A stretch of DNA of 64,000 nt from Bimastos eiseni (taxonomy: Eukaryota > Annelida > Clitellata > Crassiclitellata > Lumbricidae), in contig OY365810.1 of assembly GCA_959347315.1 (NCBI GenBank), positions 32,583,150 to 32,647,149 on the forward strand, read 5' to 3'. The first letter of the stretch is position 1. Each line of letters opens with the position of its first letter. The notes beneath the pieces are model-generated. The model did not search any database and was not told the DNA's origin. It saw only the letters and a list, made by a program, of their open reading frames with translations. The position numbers and the translations under genes are program-made. Positions 10,626-22,784 of the stretch are shown one piece after another.

Positions 10626-12371
10626 CTGAAAAAAATGAGAAACAAATCAAGTTAATCAATCATTTGCATACAAGACAACATCTGATAATTTGTAATCCTC
10701 TTTAAACTTCGAAGTTTGACTTCCAAGTGCATTCCAGTGTGAATTCAGATCACAGTATTTATCTGCAGGATTATTTCAGCTCAGCTCATCTAAGTGCATC
10801 CCATCCTACCATCTCCGATGCATATCATCTTTGTCAGGGATATGTTGTTACATAAACTTATCACACACACCATCTCCAAACTGGCACAATGTGAGCTGGT
10901 ATTTCCACCAAAAAGTACACCAACCTGGAAGGTCTATTTATAGGGGAAAACTTTCTCTCAGTCCAAGTGGTCCTTAGCAAATGGAAATATGCACATTTTA
11001 TCAGTGTTTCGAAAACTCTTCATCTTAACCTAAGAGAGAAGTTGCATTTATTTTAAATTTACTTAATAACTAGATCAAGCACATTCTCAAAACGTGCAGC
11101 TATTTCAATTCCTTATTTAAATAGACAATACCAGTTTTAGAACGAATTTTGCATTGATCGATTGCCAAATTGTAATTGCTGAACTTGAGATTGGTCATAT
11201 TTGAGCAAAAACAATGTGTATGCTAGAACTAAAGCTAGAAATCTGCCAGGTCTTATTAAAAAATGGCACGTTTAGTCCCTTATAGTATTTGGAGTACAGC
11301 CGTCGAGAACCTTGTACAAGTAATTCACGCCGAGGGTCAATCGTCATACATCGGTTCAAGCGCAATTTGCTGGTATTTCATATTATTCAGATTAAGATTT
11401 TTAGCACATGAGCTACATTGTATGACATCTGTCTAGCAACTGGATGCAGATCGCGTAAGATTATTAATTCCCTGCAAATTTTCACTCACCTCACGTCCAA
11501 CGATAAACTCAAAAGCGGAAGAACCTCTACCAAGAAAGAGCCAAAATATCTGTTTAAATCCAAAGATACAAAGTAAGTAAGTATGTCGGGTACGTAGAGA
11601 AATGAACCGCCACTCGTAGTAGTTGCAAAAGAAAAAGAATGTGAAGGTGCAGTACGAGAAAGGATTCAAATAAAGTATATGTAGGCCTATGCCCTTAAAT
11701 TTATGTAAGTCTCGACCTATGACTCACTTTTTCAAATGGGATCTCATGTAGGCTACTATTGCTGACTGCCGATCTGCCGCAGCTCATTTTCTTGTATTGA
11801 CGTCTTGGCCTACACTCTACCGTTTAGGCTATAGGCAACGAATGCCGACAATTGATTCTGGAACTTCTGGTGCGCCATCGGTGAATGCATATTGTGCGGC
11901 AAAAAATCAGTTGGCGAATTAAATTCGTTTCCAATATTATTGTATACACTGAGTAATTTTTGTGAAATTGAATTGTGACATTGGGAAGTGATTTTCATTA
12001 GAAGCTAGTTCAAGCGAAACAACTATGGATATCAACTGATGCATAATATTATGGTACATAACAATGAAATTCGCAAAATTAATTGATTAGATAATAATTA
12101 TTAGAGATTGGAATGCAGAGCAGCGTGACGTCACGCGATGGACTCGTCGACCACGAGGTCGCTGTCGTCGACGCGCAGTCGAGTTTGTTCTTACGAAAAT
12201 GGAGGAAGACGGAGAAAATCAATTTTAGATGTCGCTAGAGCAACGCCAGCAATCTGCGAAAACTCGAGTCTCAAAGAGATACTATTTGTCTTTACTAAAA
12301 TTTCAAACGCATTTATGATCTCTTGAAAACGATTACAGAACAGCGATAATTGCAAAATGATAATGAGAGTG
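10626..12371. other. RPL41 upstream region with possible TOP promoter
   Basis: No coding exon found. The non-coding first exon of RPL41 should lie here. A pyrimidine tract C-TTTTTCTTTTGC on the minus strand (11623-11637) resembles the 5' TOP start of ribosomal protein mRNAs and is a candidate start site, but neither its donor nor a core promoter could be confirmed. Confidence 0.3.
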
Positions 12372-12372
12372 G

Positions 12373-12535
12373 CAGTGTTGGGCACGAGACCAAAACCTCG
12401 AGACTAAGACCGAGACCAAGGGGTCCAAGACCAAGACCGGGTAGACCGAGACCAAGACCAAGACCGAGTGGTCCGAGACCAAGACCAAGACCTAGGGTCC
12501 GAGACCAAGAAGAGACCGATACTCTTTTTCTATGA
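12373..12535. mobile_element. MITE terminus with (GAGACC/AAGACC)n repeats
   Basis: It starts CAGTGTTGGGCACGAGACC, like the CAGTGTTGTATG end of the element at 19822. Then come about 140 bases of GAGACCAAGACC-type hexamer repeats, which give a spurious Arg/Pro-rich open frame. The other end was not found. A short related block recurs at 13270-13320. Confidence 0.5.
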
Positions 12536-12779
12536 ACAATTCAATTTATTAAGACGCTAAAACGGAATAACTCGCTAAAAACATTAATTTTATTGCAGAA
12601 GAATACTAATCCTAATAATGGTCCAGAAAACAGCTTTACCGGCCAGTCTGAACTTTGGCGGGTTCAGTCCTAGGCTTCGGCCTGAGAATATCGCTCTATA
12701 AATTGCTTACAGTAGGTTATAAATAAGACATATGAACAAGTAGATTAACGTTCCGTTTGAATGGTGTAGGGCTGTAGGC

Positions 12780-13050
12780 GAGAGGCGTAACAAGGTTTTG
12801 AAAGTGGAGGCATAATTTCTAAAATATTTCGTGAAGCGCAACAAATTTTTTTGTCTCCCCACTTTTTGAAGTTTGTCCCCCAGAAATTCGAAAAATGGGG
12901 GCACAAATTATCTTAACAAAAGTCATCTTAAAAAGCCATTGTAGAAACATAAAAAAGAAACGATTTGGTGGCACATGGGGGTATTGAGCACTAAAACTGG
13001 GGCTTTGCCCCCAGTTTTGAAACGGGGGCCCCCCGCTTGCTATACCCCTG
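12780..13050. mobile_element. hAT-type MITE, 271 bp, perfect 8-bp target duplication
   Basis: The element is flanked by CTGTAGGC at 12772-12779 and 13051-13058. The ends read GAGAGGCGTAACAAGG and, reverse-complemented from the right, CAGGGGTATAGCAAG. It is a sister copy of 53557-53828, with the same length within one base and the same internal modules (AAGGTTTTGA, CATAATTTCTAAAATATT, GCACAAATTATCTTAACAAA, GGCTTTGCCCCC). It has no coding capacity. Confidence 0.88.
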
Positions 13051-13459
13051 CTGTAGGCTTACTTGACTACACGTGGCCGACCACATAATTATTAGATTGT
13101 TCTAAAACCTTGAAATTGATAAAAGCAAATTTGGAAATGGCTGGTTCCGTTGCAAATGCATTGTTTCCCATATTAACTCGTATATATAGATGGTCAGTAC
13201 GTCATAGATCGATACAAGCGCGTAGGGCCTAAACATCCGGTGTCTCTAATAATCGAAAATAACCGACAAATCCATGACCGACGTAGTCAAGACCAAGACC
13301 GATGGTCCGAGACTAAGAGGGGGGCTGCTGCGGCGCTGCCCCATCCCGGTCCAGGTTGGGTCTTGAGATTCGTGCAATTTCGAAGTTTTTTATATGGGGG
13401 TGGGTTACCCTACGTGACTTGTAATTTGACATATCACAATTAAGGTCCTATTTGCATAT

Positions 13460-13697
13460 AATATAGCCAAACATTGTCGCAAATCGAAACGATCTATGTA
13501 CTTTCATTTCGAAATTAGGCTATAGTTGAAAAGTTTTGAGGTAAACAAGAGCCCAAAATGTACTTAACTTGGCATCAAATGCTTAAATTGCGCAGGATTC
13601 TGGGGATCCGCCCGAGACCCCGACAGAGAAGCTTACGACGCTCACCTAATCATTAGGGGCTTTTTGCCCCCAACTTCCAAGCTCTGGCGACGCCACT
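13460..13697. repeat. Dispersed repeat, copy 1, ending GCTCTGGCGACGCCACTG
   Basis: It shares the modules GAGCCCAAAATG, CATCAAATGCTTAAA and TTAGGG..CTTTT with 13945-14205 in the same orientation. The right end reads CAGTGGCGTCGCCAGAGC in reverse, a typical hAT MITE terminus. The left border was not fixed. Confidence 0.5.
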
Positions 13698-13944
13698 GCA
13701 TACGTGTACCAATTGTAGGCCTACATCCCATATTTTGCATACAGCCCAACACAGAATATATTTCCAGATGAAACTGGTCCGGTTGCGGTTGCAAGGCTAT
13801 AGTTTTATTTCAAGGCTTAACTTCATCTCGCTTTTAAACATCTGACTATGGCTTGCAGTTGAAGTCTAGAAAGACACTGCAATTTCCATTGCTTCGACTG
13901 CGAACGTCGAAACGCCTTCTAACGTCTAAACCCTAAGCTTCCTT

Positions 13945-14205
13945 GCATATAATTTAGGCAAATTGTTTCACACATAGAGATGAATTTTATTAGGTACTTT
14001 TATTTAGAAATAATAGTTTGAAAATATGAGGTAGACAAAAGCCCAAAATGCACTTCATTTGACATCAAATGCTTAAAATTTCGCAGGCTCCCGGTGCTTC
14101 GCCCCAGACCCCGCTGGGCGAGCTTACAACACTCCATAGACTCCGTATAGTTGTTAGGGACTTTTGCTCCTCCAAGCTCGAAGCTCTCGCGACGCCACTA
14201 TAGAT
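13945..14205. repeat. Dispersed repeat, copy 2, direct orientation
   Basis: This is a diverged direct copy of 13460-13697, ending CTCTCGCGACGCCAC. The two copies about 480 bases apart could be a tandem duplication or two insertions. Confidence 0.5.
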
Positions 14206-14652
14206 TGCAATAACTAAAAAGTTAGATACAGAGGCGTCCAGATAGGGGGTCCGGAGGCAAATGCCTCCAATTTCACGTAGGGGGATGTTTTTTACTCTTA
14301 GGGGTAATATTTTTCCTTCCATACCCTTGGGACTGGGGGTTTGTCTCCCTCACTCAGGGATGGATTTGCCGCCCCTGGTTAGATATGAGCTGCTCATTAT
14401 CTAGTGTTGAAATCTCTGTATTGAGTCCCGTTCAGCAAAATATCTGTTTCAATCATGGTTTCAGGGCCGGTCCAACGGTTTTTGTTAACGTAGGCGACAT
14501 GTAATTTTGCCGCCCCACACAATTTGTGACAGTAACACAAACAGGTGTAATACTAATAATGTGTTTCAAAGTACTATACTAATGTTATTAACGATTGACA
14601 AAGTTGCAATATTTAGCATTATAATCAATATATATTTACCGTGGTAATTTAT

Positions 14653-16275
14653 TTATGAGAAATTCACTTTTCTGGCTTTCAATGCGGCAAACTCTTGAAT
14701 GACCTCTTCCATATTAATTTGATCTGCAATTTCCTTTTCGATCGAAATTGTGGCCAGACCAACTAAGCGAGCCTGCGACATCTGTGATCTCAGATATGTT
14801 TTTATGAGTTTTAACTTTGAAAAGCTTCGTTCAGCGCTGGCAACTGTTATAGGCAACGTTAGAAGTATTCGAAGCGCAACATAGAGATTTGGGAATGATT
14901 CAACAACATCGCATTTGCATAGATGTTCAAGCACACTGCGTGGATCACAACTTTCAATGTTAAGGCGTCTTCTTAAGGCTATTATTTCTTCACAGAGTTC
15001 AATGGCATTTACATCTGATTGGCCATCACAGGACGTAAGTGCCAATTGCAGTTCCTTGCATTGCTTGAGTAAATCCCCAGTCTGCAGATTCAATAAACCA
15101 ATATTGTAAAGGAAACCAAATAGCTGATTATGTTCTGACAATTGTATAAATCGTTCATTTATTGCCTGCAATGCAGTATCCACTATTTGATTGAAAAAAT
15201 TGACCTTGAAGTTATGCTCCGGGGCCATTATAGGATCATCACGAGATTCATACTGAAATTGTTTACTTTTCCTTCGAATACGCACAGGTTCTTCTCTAGG
15301 AAACAATCCGTCAATTTCAAGTTCAGTCGCCAATTCCTTGGCTTTTTCAAGCGCTGCTGCAAATCCCGTGTCAGATCGATATTCTTGAAGGAAAAGTTTG
15401 GTACTCTCTAACTGTTTAAGTGCCGAAGGCAAATTGAATGTCGCTGATTGAAAACACTTACTGCAAACGTTAATTTCAAATAGAATATCATACCAAACCA
15501 CCAGAGAACAAACAAATTTGAAATTGACCATTTTAGAAGCTATTGCTTTGGCTTCTGAACGGCTTTTGACCCCAGATGCACTGGTCAAGGTGTTGTCTTG
15601 GGCTATTGCTAGCAGTGCATCGTAAACTTCTCCAATTTGAAACCGAATTGCTCGCACAGCATCCACCCTACTTTCCCAGCGAGTGGCACTTAGCGGCTTT
15701 ACAGTGAAGTCGCTCGTGTGCTTTACCAGTGTGTCCCAGCGGTGAGTTGATGCGGAGAAATAGACGTAAATGCACTGAATTAAGTCAAAGAAAGCAACAG
15801 CGTCCAGGCAGCAATTTGCTGCATCGTTCAAAACTAGGTTGAGCGAATGAGCACTACATGGTACGAAAAATGCACGGCGATTTTTCTCACGAACTTTGGC
15901 TTGGACACCATTGTGCTGACCACACATATTCGCCCCATTGTCGTAGCATTGCCCTCTCATATCATCAATATTCACATCTAGTTCTTGCAGCATCTTGAAC
16001 AGAACTTCCGTCATATTTGCACCAGTGGTGCTATTCAATTCAAGAAAATCCACGAAGTGTTCAGCAACTGTAACCTCAACTGATTTAGATGTTGAGACAA
16101 ATCTAAAAATCACTGTCATCTGCTCTTTATGGCTAATATCTGGGGTACAATCAAGAATAATCGAATAATACTTTGCCCGTTTTAACTCTGTTAGTATATG
16201 ACGCTTGATTTTGTCGCTCAGAAGTTGTATGATTTCATTCTGTATGTGTTTTCCGAGGTAGTTGTTGTGAATTTC
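14653..16275 (-). pseudogene. hAT transposase, catalytic and dimerisation part
   Basis: The frame starting at the first ATG (16119) gives 488 residues, but the same frame is open and protein-like back to about 16275 (NYLGKHIQNEIIQLL, AKYYSIILDCTPDISHKEQM). The true coding part therefore starts upstream and joins the N-terminal half. Hallmarks are the catalytic Asp in IILDCTPD, the second conserved segment GQCYDNGANMCG, the 'C..HSLNLV' motif, SATRWESR, and the C-terminal hAT dimerisation motif SAERSFSKLKLIKTYLR (from residue 428 of the 488). It catalyses cut-and-paste transposition in the nucleus. It is separated from 16323-17396 by a short tandem repeat with stops. Confidence 0.88.
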
Positions 16276-16283
16276 CCTTGACG

Positions 16284-16319
16284 TTATTCGTTCTATTCAT
16301 ATTATTCGTTCTATTCATA
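16284..16319. repeat. 18-bp direct duplication breaking the transposase
   Basis: The unit TTATTCGTTCTATTCATA occurs twice exactly (16284-16301, 16302-16319), followed by diverged partial copies to about 16345. Reading on the minus strand, the normal protein runs ...DPVMKEHI then TSREIHNNYLG. The repeat block lies exactly between and introduces a stop (TAA) after NNTNNV. Confidence 0.85.
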
Positions 16320-16322
16320 TTA

Positions 16323-17396
16323 TTATACGTTATTCGTATTATTCATAATATGTTCTTTCATAACAGGGTCATAATTTCCCAAAAATTCTATAAATGCTAG
16401 GAAATTTCCCTTATTCGCCTCATGCAGTTTTTCGCAAGTCCCTCTTAAGGCTAGGTTTTGCCCAGCCAGGGTCTTAATCAACGTGATGATTCTTTCAATA
16501 ACCTGTTTCCAATGTTGCGTCTCAGATTGAATCATTTTCTGATTAATGTCATCAACTGTTGTCCCACCCTTAATTCTCAATTCCAGCTCTTTCCAGTCTT
16601 GATAAGAATTGATGTGGGATGTTGAGGTTTCATGTCTTTTAATAATAAGAGACATATTTTTCCAGTCTCGACAGCCTTCATTAGACGAGAGAGAGAACTT
16701 ATTTGCACAAAACAATTTGCAACAAAAGCAATACACAGCATCACGTACATTGGAGTAAATCAACCAAGATCGCCTAACTTGTTCGCCGTTTGACATTCGG
16801 CGATTGAAATGAAATGACGAAAATTTTCTACCTTCTTTGTCTAAGGGAAACGCAGTCACATTATGTTGGTAGGGACCACATTGCACCAACCAGACTCGCG
16901 ATCTGTCATTTATTGCAGGCCAGTGAGATGGATCTGTGGAAACCATGTCATTCATGTTGTTGAAATGATCGTCTTCAACGACCATAGCGTTCCCTTTATC
17001 AGCAACGCCTGCATCCTCAGCATTTACATTTTGTACATCTTTGCATGTGCATGTAGGCCTTCCTGTAGGCTTATCACTTAAACAGTCGACGCAGTTGATA
17101 ACGCTTACGCTACATTGTATTTTATCATTGTTAAATTTACCTTCATTATCGCTGTATTCATTTTGCTCCTCTGTGCCGAATTTGAATTCCTCAGTTAGAT
17201 TTTGTTCTTCGTGGTCGGATGAGGAGTCTTCGTTGTCATTAGGCGCCTCAGTAGATGCCAGAAGTTTAGGTTCAGTAAACTTGAGGATGGCGTCTTTCTG
17301 TTTAGCTGCAGCCGATTCACGTATGAGCCTTATTTTTTTATATTCTGACCCAGACAATCGTTGTCTCTTTCTTCCACTACGTTTTGGATCCGCCAT
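16323..17396 (-). pseudogene. hAT transposase, N-terminal half with TTF zinc finger
   Basis: This part is 357 residues, starting MADPKRSGRKRQR with a basic nuclear-localisation-like start and an acidic region (about 50-90). The TTF-type zinc finger region begins at HWPAINDRSRVW (residue 158) and includes VYCFCCKLFC and a RHETSTSH Cys/His pair near residue 260. The DUF4371 start follows. The frame ends in the tandem repeat at 16284-16345 and continues in 14653-16275. The zinc finger binds transposon ends. Confidence 0.9.
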
Positions 17397-18045
17397 TTGG
17401 GTTAAAGTTATGAAATTTTTTAAAGAAATAAAACAAGTGAATGAAATGTACTAAATTAGCTTTGATTTATACTGATAAACAGAAGCCGGAAATTGACGAC
17501 GCTATGACGTTTTGAACATATGACGTACGTTTTACTGTAGGGCTACTCTATGCCGAGCTAAATTCAGTGTTATCAACAATACTTCATGCGACGAAAAGAA
17601 TTGGAAAATAAATTCCGAAAATTATATATTTTCTGTTAACCAATTCCAAAAAGACAAAGTGCAGTAAAAATATTATTAAATATGAATACTGTACATTATT
17701 TTCCTGGGCAGATTTTATTACATATCTTAAAAGTGCCGCCCCCTTAATTTGCCGCCGTAGGCAGCCGCCTACTTCGCCTACGCCTCGGACCGGGCCTGCA
17801 TGGTTTATATGTATACTGTATAAAGCATAAAACAAAATTGGTCAACCATATAGTACCATATAGTATTTAACTCTAGGCCTAGATCTAAGATATTTCAAAT
17901 CTTTGTAAAGTTTCCTGGTTTATCCGAAGGCCACTACCTCTGCAGTGTGGCATAAATGTCTCGCTATTGCCTACATCTTTTTACAGAAAAGAAATCATGC
18001 ACAATTATATCCTTGACCGGTCTCCATTTTCACGGTATCCATCAA

Positions 18046-18514
18046 TAAGGTCACGCACATAAGTTCGCGCCTCAAAAGATCGTACACAAAAGGTCGCGAC
18101 ACAAAAGATCGCAGACTAATAATTAAGATCGCGGCACAAAAGATCGCCAATGACAATGGTCCTTGGTTGATTGTCAAACACCAGCGACCCGATATGGAAG
18201 CAGGATTAATGAAAACAATAATGCATAAATGGAAGCTGGATTTATGAAAAGAATTCATGCTTAGCCCTAAGCAAAAGCTGGATTGATGTATCGAATATTG
18301 CTTAAGAGATGAGAAAATACCGCATTATAAACGGAAGCGGGATAGAAAAAAAATGACTGTGTAAGCAGAAGCTGGATTGATGAAAATAATTTTGCTTAAA
18401 TGGACGCTGGATCGATGAAAATAAGGCTCCGAAATTGTTTGACATCGGTGATGTGTTGGGCGATCTTTTGTACCGCGGTCATTATTAGTTTGCGATCTTT
18501 TGCACTCGACCTTA
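18046..18514. mobile_element. Foldback element with CAAAAGATCGC repeats in long inverted ends
   Basis: Ends are TAAGGTC ... GACCTTA, and inverted arms of about 60-100 bases share AAAAGATCGCAGACTAATAA and GCGGCACAAAAGATCGCC with the right arm in reverse. The centre has repeated 'AAGCTGGATTGATGAAAA' units. No target duplication was clear and no protein is encoded. Confidence 0.6.
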
Positions 18515-19364
18515 TCGACGTAAACCCACGTTCACGTTGCATAGCATAGTTGTAAAACTATTTCATGCGATCGTGACATTGTGAGCTCAGGTCGATAGCC
18601 ACTGTGATGGCTTATCGACAATGACGCTAAATTGATTTTGGTATATTATTGCATAAAATATGATATCTGCATTGGCGTGATGCTTATAAGCTATAATTGG
18701 TTTGACTTTGGTATGATCGCAGCTTGGGAACACACATATTAGTACAATGTGTAGGGCCTAAAGGTATAGCTAGAAAATTAAACAGAGCACGCGAACTGCA
18801 CATCGTTAATGTAACATAATTTTTCTGGACAGGGGTAACCAAATGTAGGCCTACAATTCGCCATTGAGAGAATCCTTGCCAGAGAGGACTGCACAATTTG
18901 AGAATAAAAGTAAAAGGCTTTTCATTCTTCACTGCGTTGAAGTGAAATCAAATTAATGTGCTAGCAACATGTCAGTCAATGCCAAATCTTTATTCCATCT
19001 TAGGCCTATGGGTTTTTTGATAAGGAAGGCCAACATCAAGACAATTTTACATAACATTACATTATAGACTACAACCCTCTGAGGAATCATTGCTTCAACC
19101 TGATGACTCTGGTTTAAAGACATTATAGTAGTGAGGTAAGACTCACCTCACTACTCATCATAATTCATCATAAAACTAACGATCTTTATATCTTGTTTAT
19201 TTTATTTTTTATATTCTTCTAACTATTTTCTTTGAGTTCTGCACAGAGATTAAATAGTGACTCGTGCATAGAAATATCGACAGAAATTGCATTTAATACT
19301 TAATAAATACAAATTGAAATTCTTGAAATTCTTGAAATTTTATATCGCCCTTCTTTCTTCAAAC

Positions 19365-19561
19365 ATCTTTTGCTCAGAAGTGCACGCGCCTTGACGGCGC
19401 AATTGCAATTGTGCTGCAGAGCAATTGTGCGTGAAGGACTTTCTCAAGGTCCTTACACAGTGACTGACGTCTCGGACGAGGGTCGAAGACGCGCTCACTC
19501 AGCACAAACTGAGTGTTACGGGCCGACCGCCATAACCGATTAGCCATGTGCACCGTGCTAC
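19365..19561 (-). mobile_element. tRNA-derived SINE, minus strand
   Basis: On the minus strand the head reads CACGGTGCACATGGCTAATC, the B-box region is CTTCGACCCTCGT, and then come CACTGTGTAAGGACCTTGAG and TCCTTCACGCACAATTGCTC. This matches the SINEs at 43593 and 51763 module by module, so it is the same family. Confidence 0.75.
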
Positions 19562-19566
19562 ACAAA

Positions 19567-19630
19567 ACAATGGTCAAAGAGGGTGGGACAATGGTCAAAG
19601 AGGGTGGGACAATGGTCAAAGAGGGGGGGG
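19567..19630. repeat. 21-bp tandem repeat, three copies
   Basis: CAATGGTCAAAGAGGGTGGGA is repeated three times next to the 5' end of the minus-strand SINE, ending in a run of nine or more G. Confidence 0.85.
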
Positions 19631-19821
19631 GGGCAATGATGCTATCATTCTAGATAACCTTAGGAAACAGAATATAATATTGATGCCTTTTACTGAATTG
19701 TGTAATTGTTACTGCTAGTGACACATGCCATTTAGCGTGAGAACGTGGCACGGTCATTATGAGTTGCGAGTCCACAGTCAATTATTTCATTTCCATAATC
19801 AACTATGTTACTGAATTTATC

Positions 19822-20576
19822 CAGTGTTGTATGCAAGACTTGGAACTTCGAGTTCAAGACGAGACCGAGACAGTGAGGGGCCGAAACCGAGACAGTGACG
19901 TACCAAGACCGAGACATGTACTAGGTCCAAGACAGTGCGAGGCACTAAAAGACCAATAATCGTAAAAAAGGTGTAAGATACTCATGTATCAGTTTTCGAG
20001 AATAAGGTTCATTTATAATTTCATTTTGAGACTTATAATGTAGGCCAAGGCCGAGTGCCAATTCCCGAGAACAGTTTTGCTATTGCAGCTTTTTACCTTT
20101 TACGATATCTCTTTGTCAGCCTATCTTCTGAAGAGTATAAAGGAAGCCTTTTTAGACACGTCTGAAATCTTCTGGATTACTTTAAACAAGAAAATTCGGA
20201 TACCAGATACCAAACGAAATTATAAATTTGCGCATATCCTTAGGTCCTACTCCATCTTGAGAAACTGGAAGTTGTTACGATCGTTTCGGTTATGGTGATT
20301 TTACATTAACGACAAACTGCACGCTATAGCTATTGTTGGTCAATAACTTCAAATTGCGAAAACGCAAACTTCACAATTTCAGGTTCTCACTCAGACATTT
20401 TTCCACTTTAAAATAATTGAAGTGATTTCAGTATCATGTGGTTCGCGCGTTAACAAGAATTAGTGTTTATTTATAGCTTCCGGTTTGAGTTTATAGCGCA
20501 AGATTTTAAGATATTTAACGCGATATTTATTAAGACCGCTTGTTCGAGATAGAACAAGACTTTCACTTCAAGACAG
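19822..20576. mobile_element. hAT-type MITE copy B, inverted relative to copy A, one end missing
   Basis: It begins CAGTGTTGTATGCAAGACTTGG (short match CAGTGTTGTATGCAAGACT) like the right end of 5325-6102, followed by GAGACC repeats. The reverse complement of 20040-20576 aligns along the interior of copy A. Homology stops at 20576, about 100 bases short of the other terminus, so this end is deleted. No second target duplication can be assigned. Confidence 0.75.
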
Positions 20577-20639
20577 CTTATAAAAATATATTCACTACGA
20601 AGATGTCGATGGTCGAAAAATATAATATGTATAGGCCTA

Positions 20640-20885
20640 TTTATATATATGTCACACTGATATTAACATTCACATTCAGTCTAAGCACACACAGACACTC
20701 ACAGACATTCACACAGACACACACAGATATACGCGCGTACGCAAACACACACGCATACACACACACACACACACACACACCAAAACACCAACAAGCCATG
20801 ACCTACAGAAAGAGAGAGGAGAGAGAGAGACAGAGAGAGACAGGCAGACAGATAGACAGAGACACAGACAGATACCACGCCGTTG
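20640..20885. repeat. (CA)n and (GA/GACA)n low-complexity block
   Basis: CA dinucleotide runs (20690-20780) pass into GAGAGACAGA repeats (20812-20875). The open frame across it is spurious. Confidence 0.9.
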
Positions 20886-20956
20886 TGCAGATAGGAGACA
20901 TTAGAAAATGTGACCCATTAGCTGCGGAAAACAAAGGAAACCACGTTAAAATATAA

Positions 20957-22784
20957 TGCTCATTAATAGTAAGTCATTATTCATGTCGTCAATAGACTAC
21001 CGTATTCAACACACCCCGCTCGTGTGCATGAACGCCTGAACACGCAATGGGTTGGCCAATAGGTTCTGGGTGTGGCTATTATCTGTGGCTTACGGTATTA
21101 TTCGTATCTAGTCGACAACACCACGACTATCTCGTAGGCGGACCATTTGTCACCATTCATTTTATGACCGACATTATTTTTTCTAAAGTTCACCTGCATG
21201 GTCCCATGCGCATGCGTGATTCGAAGTGTGTACATCAAAGCGCCAAGGTCACACTACTGTTTTTCGCTGTGCCATAAGCATGTGACCTCCTTGCGTAGGG
21301 GGAGCTGTTGGGCATGGCTAACTGGGGAGGTCGCGTAGGATTTACTTTAGCTCTATTTGTTAATCTTTGTGCAGAGTTGTCACCCAGTAGTACGACATGA
21401 GGTCAGTGGAAATAGGTCAAACGCTGGGTCGTGACCTGATGAACGAACTGCGGAAAGGGCGGAGTTCGCATCGTTTGCCCTAGTTGTGTGACTGAACTGC
21501 CTCGCTTTTCGACCATATAGGTCAGGTATCGATGGATAAGATAACAATTAATTAATCCAGGATGGGGGTCCAACCTTCTCTAAGCACACGTCCGCCGGTG
21601 ATATATGATTGCCGAATACCCCGTGGTTGAAGACCCAGGCGTGGCTACCCACCTGCTCGTTGGGGACGAAATCGAGTTCATTAACGACGTTGTGAAGCCG
21701 CCGTCCGCACCGATTGTTTGCTGAGGTTGAAATCGTTAGGACAAGAGGGTGAGCGGTGACCGACTTATGGGTCCGGCACAACACCGCATCATTCATTCAG
21801 TCGGTCGCGCATTCATTCGATCGGCCACCGATTGCGAAGATTGACATTACGAAGGATATTAATAGCTTCAAGGGCAGCGCCGACCACGCCCATCACTCGC
21901 AGTTGGAACAGTTCCAGGTCAGTGGGACGTTTCAGGTGAGGGGTCGTCCACGCACAACGAAACGATTCTCAGATTCGCCGATCGAAACGCGACCGATTCT
22001 GATAATAACCCATACCAGATCGCAATTAGAAGACATCTATGACGTTTGATAGAATTTCATGCGAGAAAATTGGCGAAATTCGCAGCAATTCGCCAGTTGT
22101 ATTCGCGGTTTTGAGCTGGCCCCCGAACCAGAATCTCTCGAGAGCATCATAATTCGTGGCCTTGGGCTGTTCGTGCCTAGCCAACATGTAATGCAGAAGC
22201 GGCAGGCCACCGCTGCGGCGGCTTTTGCGGGCCGGACCCATCGTGCATAGGAGCGAGAGCGACGACTTGGTTGGGCCGCAGTAGGGTAGTTGCGCCCAGT
22301 TGGCGCTTTGCGAGCTGTAACGCGAAATTCTAGCGACGGAACAACGGATAAATGGAAAAAAGGAGGAGTAGGTGGAGGAGAAGGAGGAAGAAGAAGCTTG
22401 GCGGTAAAATATCGTCTTTTCCTTATCTACTTCCTGTAGTTTTAGCTGGAAAGTGCTTCTTTTGAAGTTTCAGCTTTTTATACTCTAATAGGAAGGGCAC
22501 TTAACCAACTATCTTTACGTTAATATGCCAAATAATAACCCCGTTATGCGCCAGTTTTCGCCAAAAACAGTTAACTGTATCTGTAAATAACTATTTTGAT
22601 GACGATTAATAATCACAATAATACTGAAATTAGACAAATAATTGATTTTTAGATGTAAAACGGTTCGTGTGCGGTTAAGCGTTGCTCACTTTTCTGTGCC
22701 ATAAAACCAACTGAGGTTGACCTTATTTCATCATGCAGGTCAATTTACTACGCCTGTGTTTCTTTGCAGTAGGTCAACTTCCTT
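20957..22784. other. GC-richer stretch without an assigned gene
   Basis: Between 21500 and 22300 the GC and CpG content rises and several frames stay open on both strands. The most protein-like is minus 21548-21796, containing NVVNELDFVPNEQ and HAWVFNHGVFGNHI and ending SWIN, with possible splice signals around it. I do not recognise it. The stretch could be a CpG-rich promoter, a decayed transposon or a small exon. Confidence 0.3.

Larger units (their letters stand above)
14462..17798 (-). mobile_element. hAT DNA transposon (ZMYM1/TTF-type), 3.3 kb, perfect TSD
   Basis: The element is bounded by CATGGTTT at 14454-14461 and 17799-17806, an identical 8-bp target duplication. Terminal inverted repeats are CAGGGCCGGTCC and, from the right, CAGGCCCGGTCC, followed on both sides by GTAGGCGA-containing subterminal DNA. 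It encodes a two-part transposase on the minus strand (16323-17396 and 14653-16275) of the TTF zinc finger + DUF4371 + hAT dimerisation type often annotated as zinc finger MYM-type protein 1-like. The perfect duplication implies a fairly recent insertion. The transposase frame is broken by an 18-bp tandem repeat (16284-16319), so this copy is probably no longer autonomous. Confidence 0.93.

Noticed and set aside
12350..12535. Arg/Pro-rich frame (RPRPRPR..)
   Set aside because: Hexamer GAGACC/AAGACC repeat of a MITE end, not a protein.
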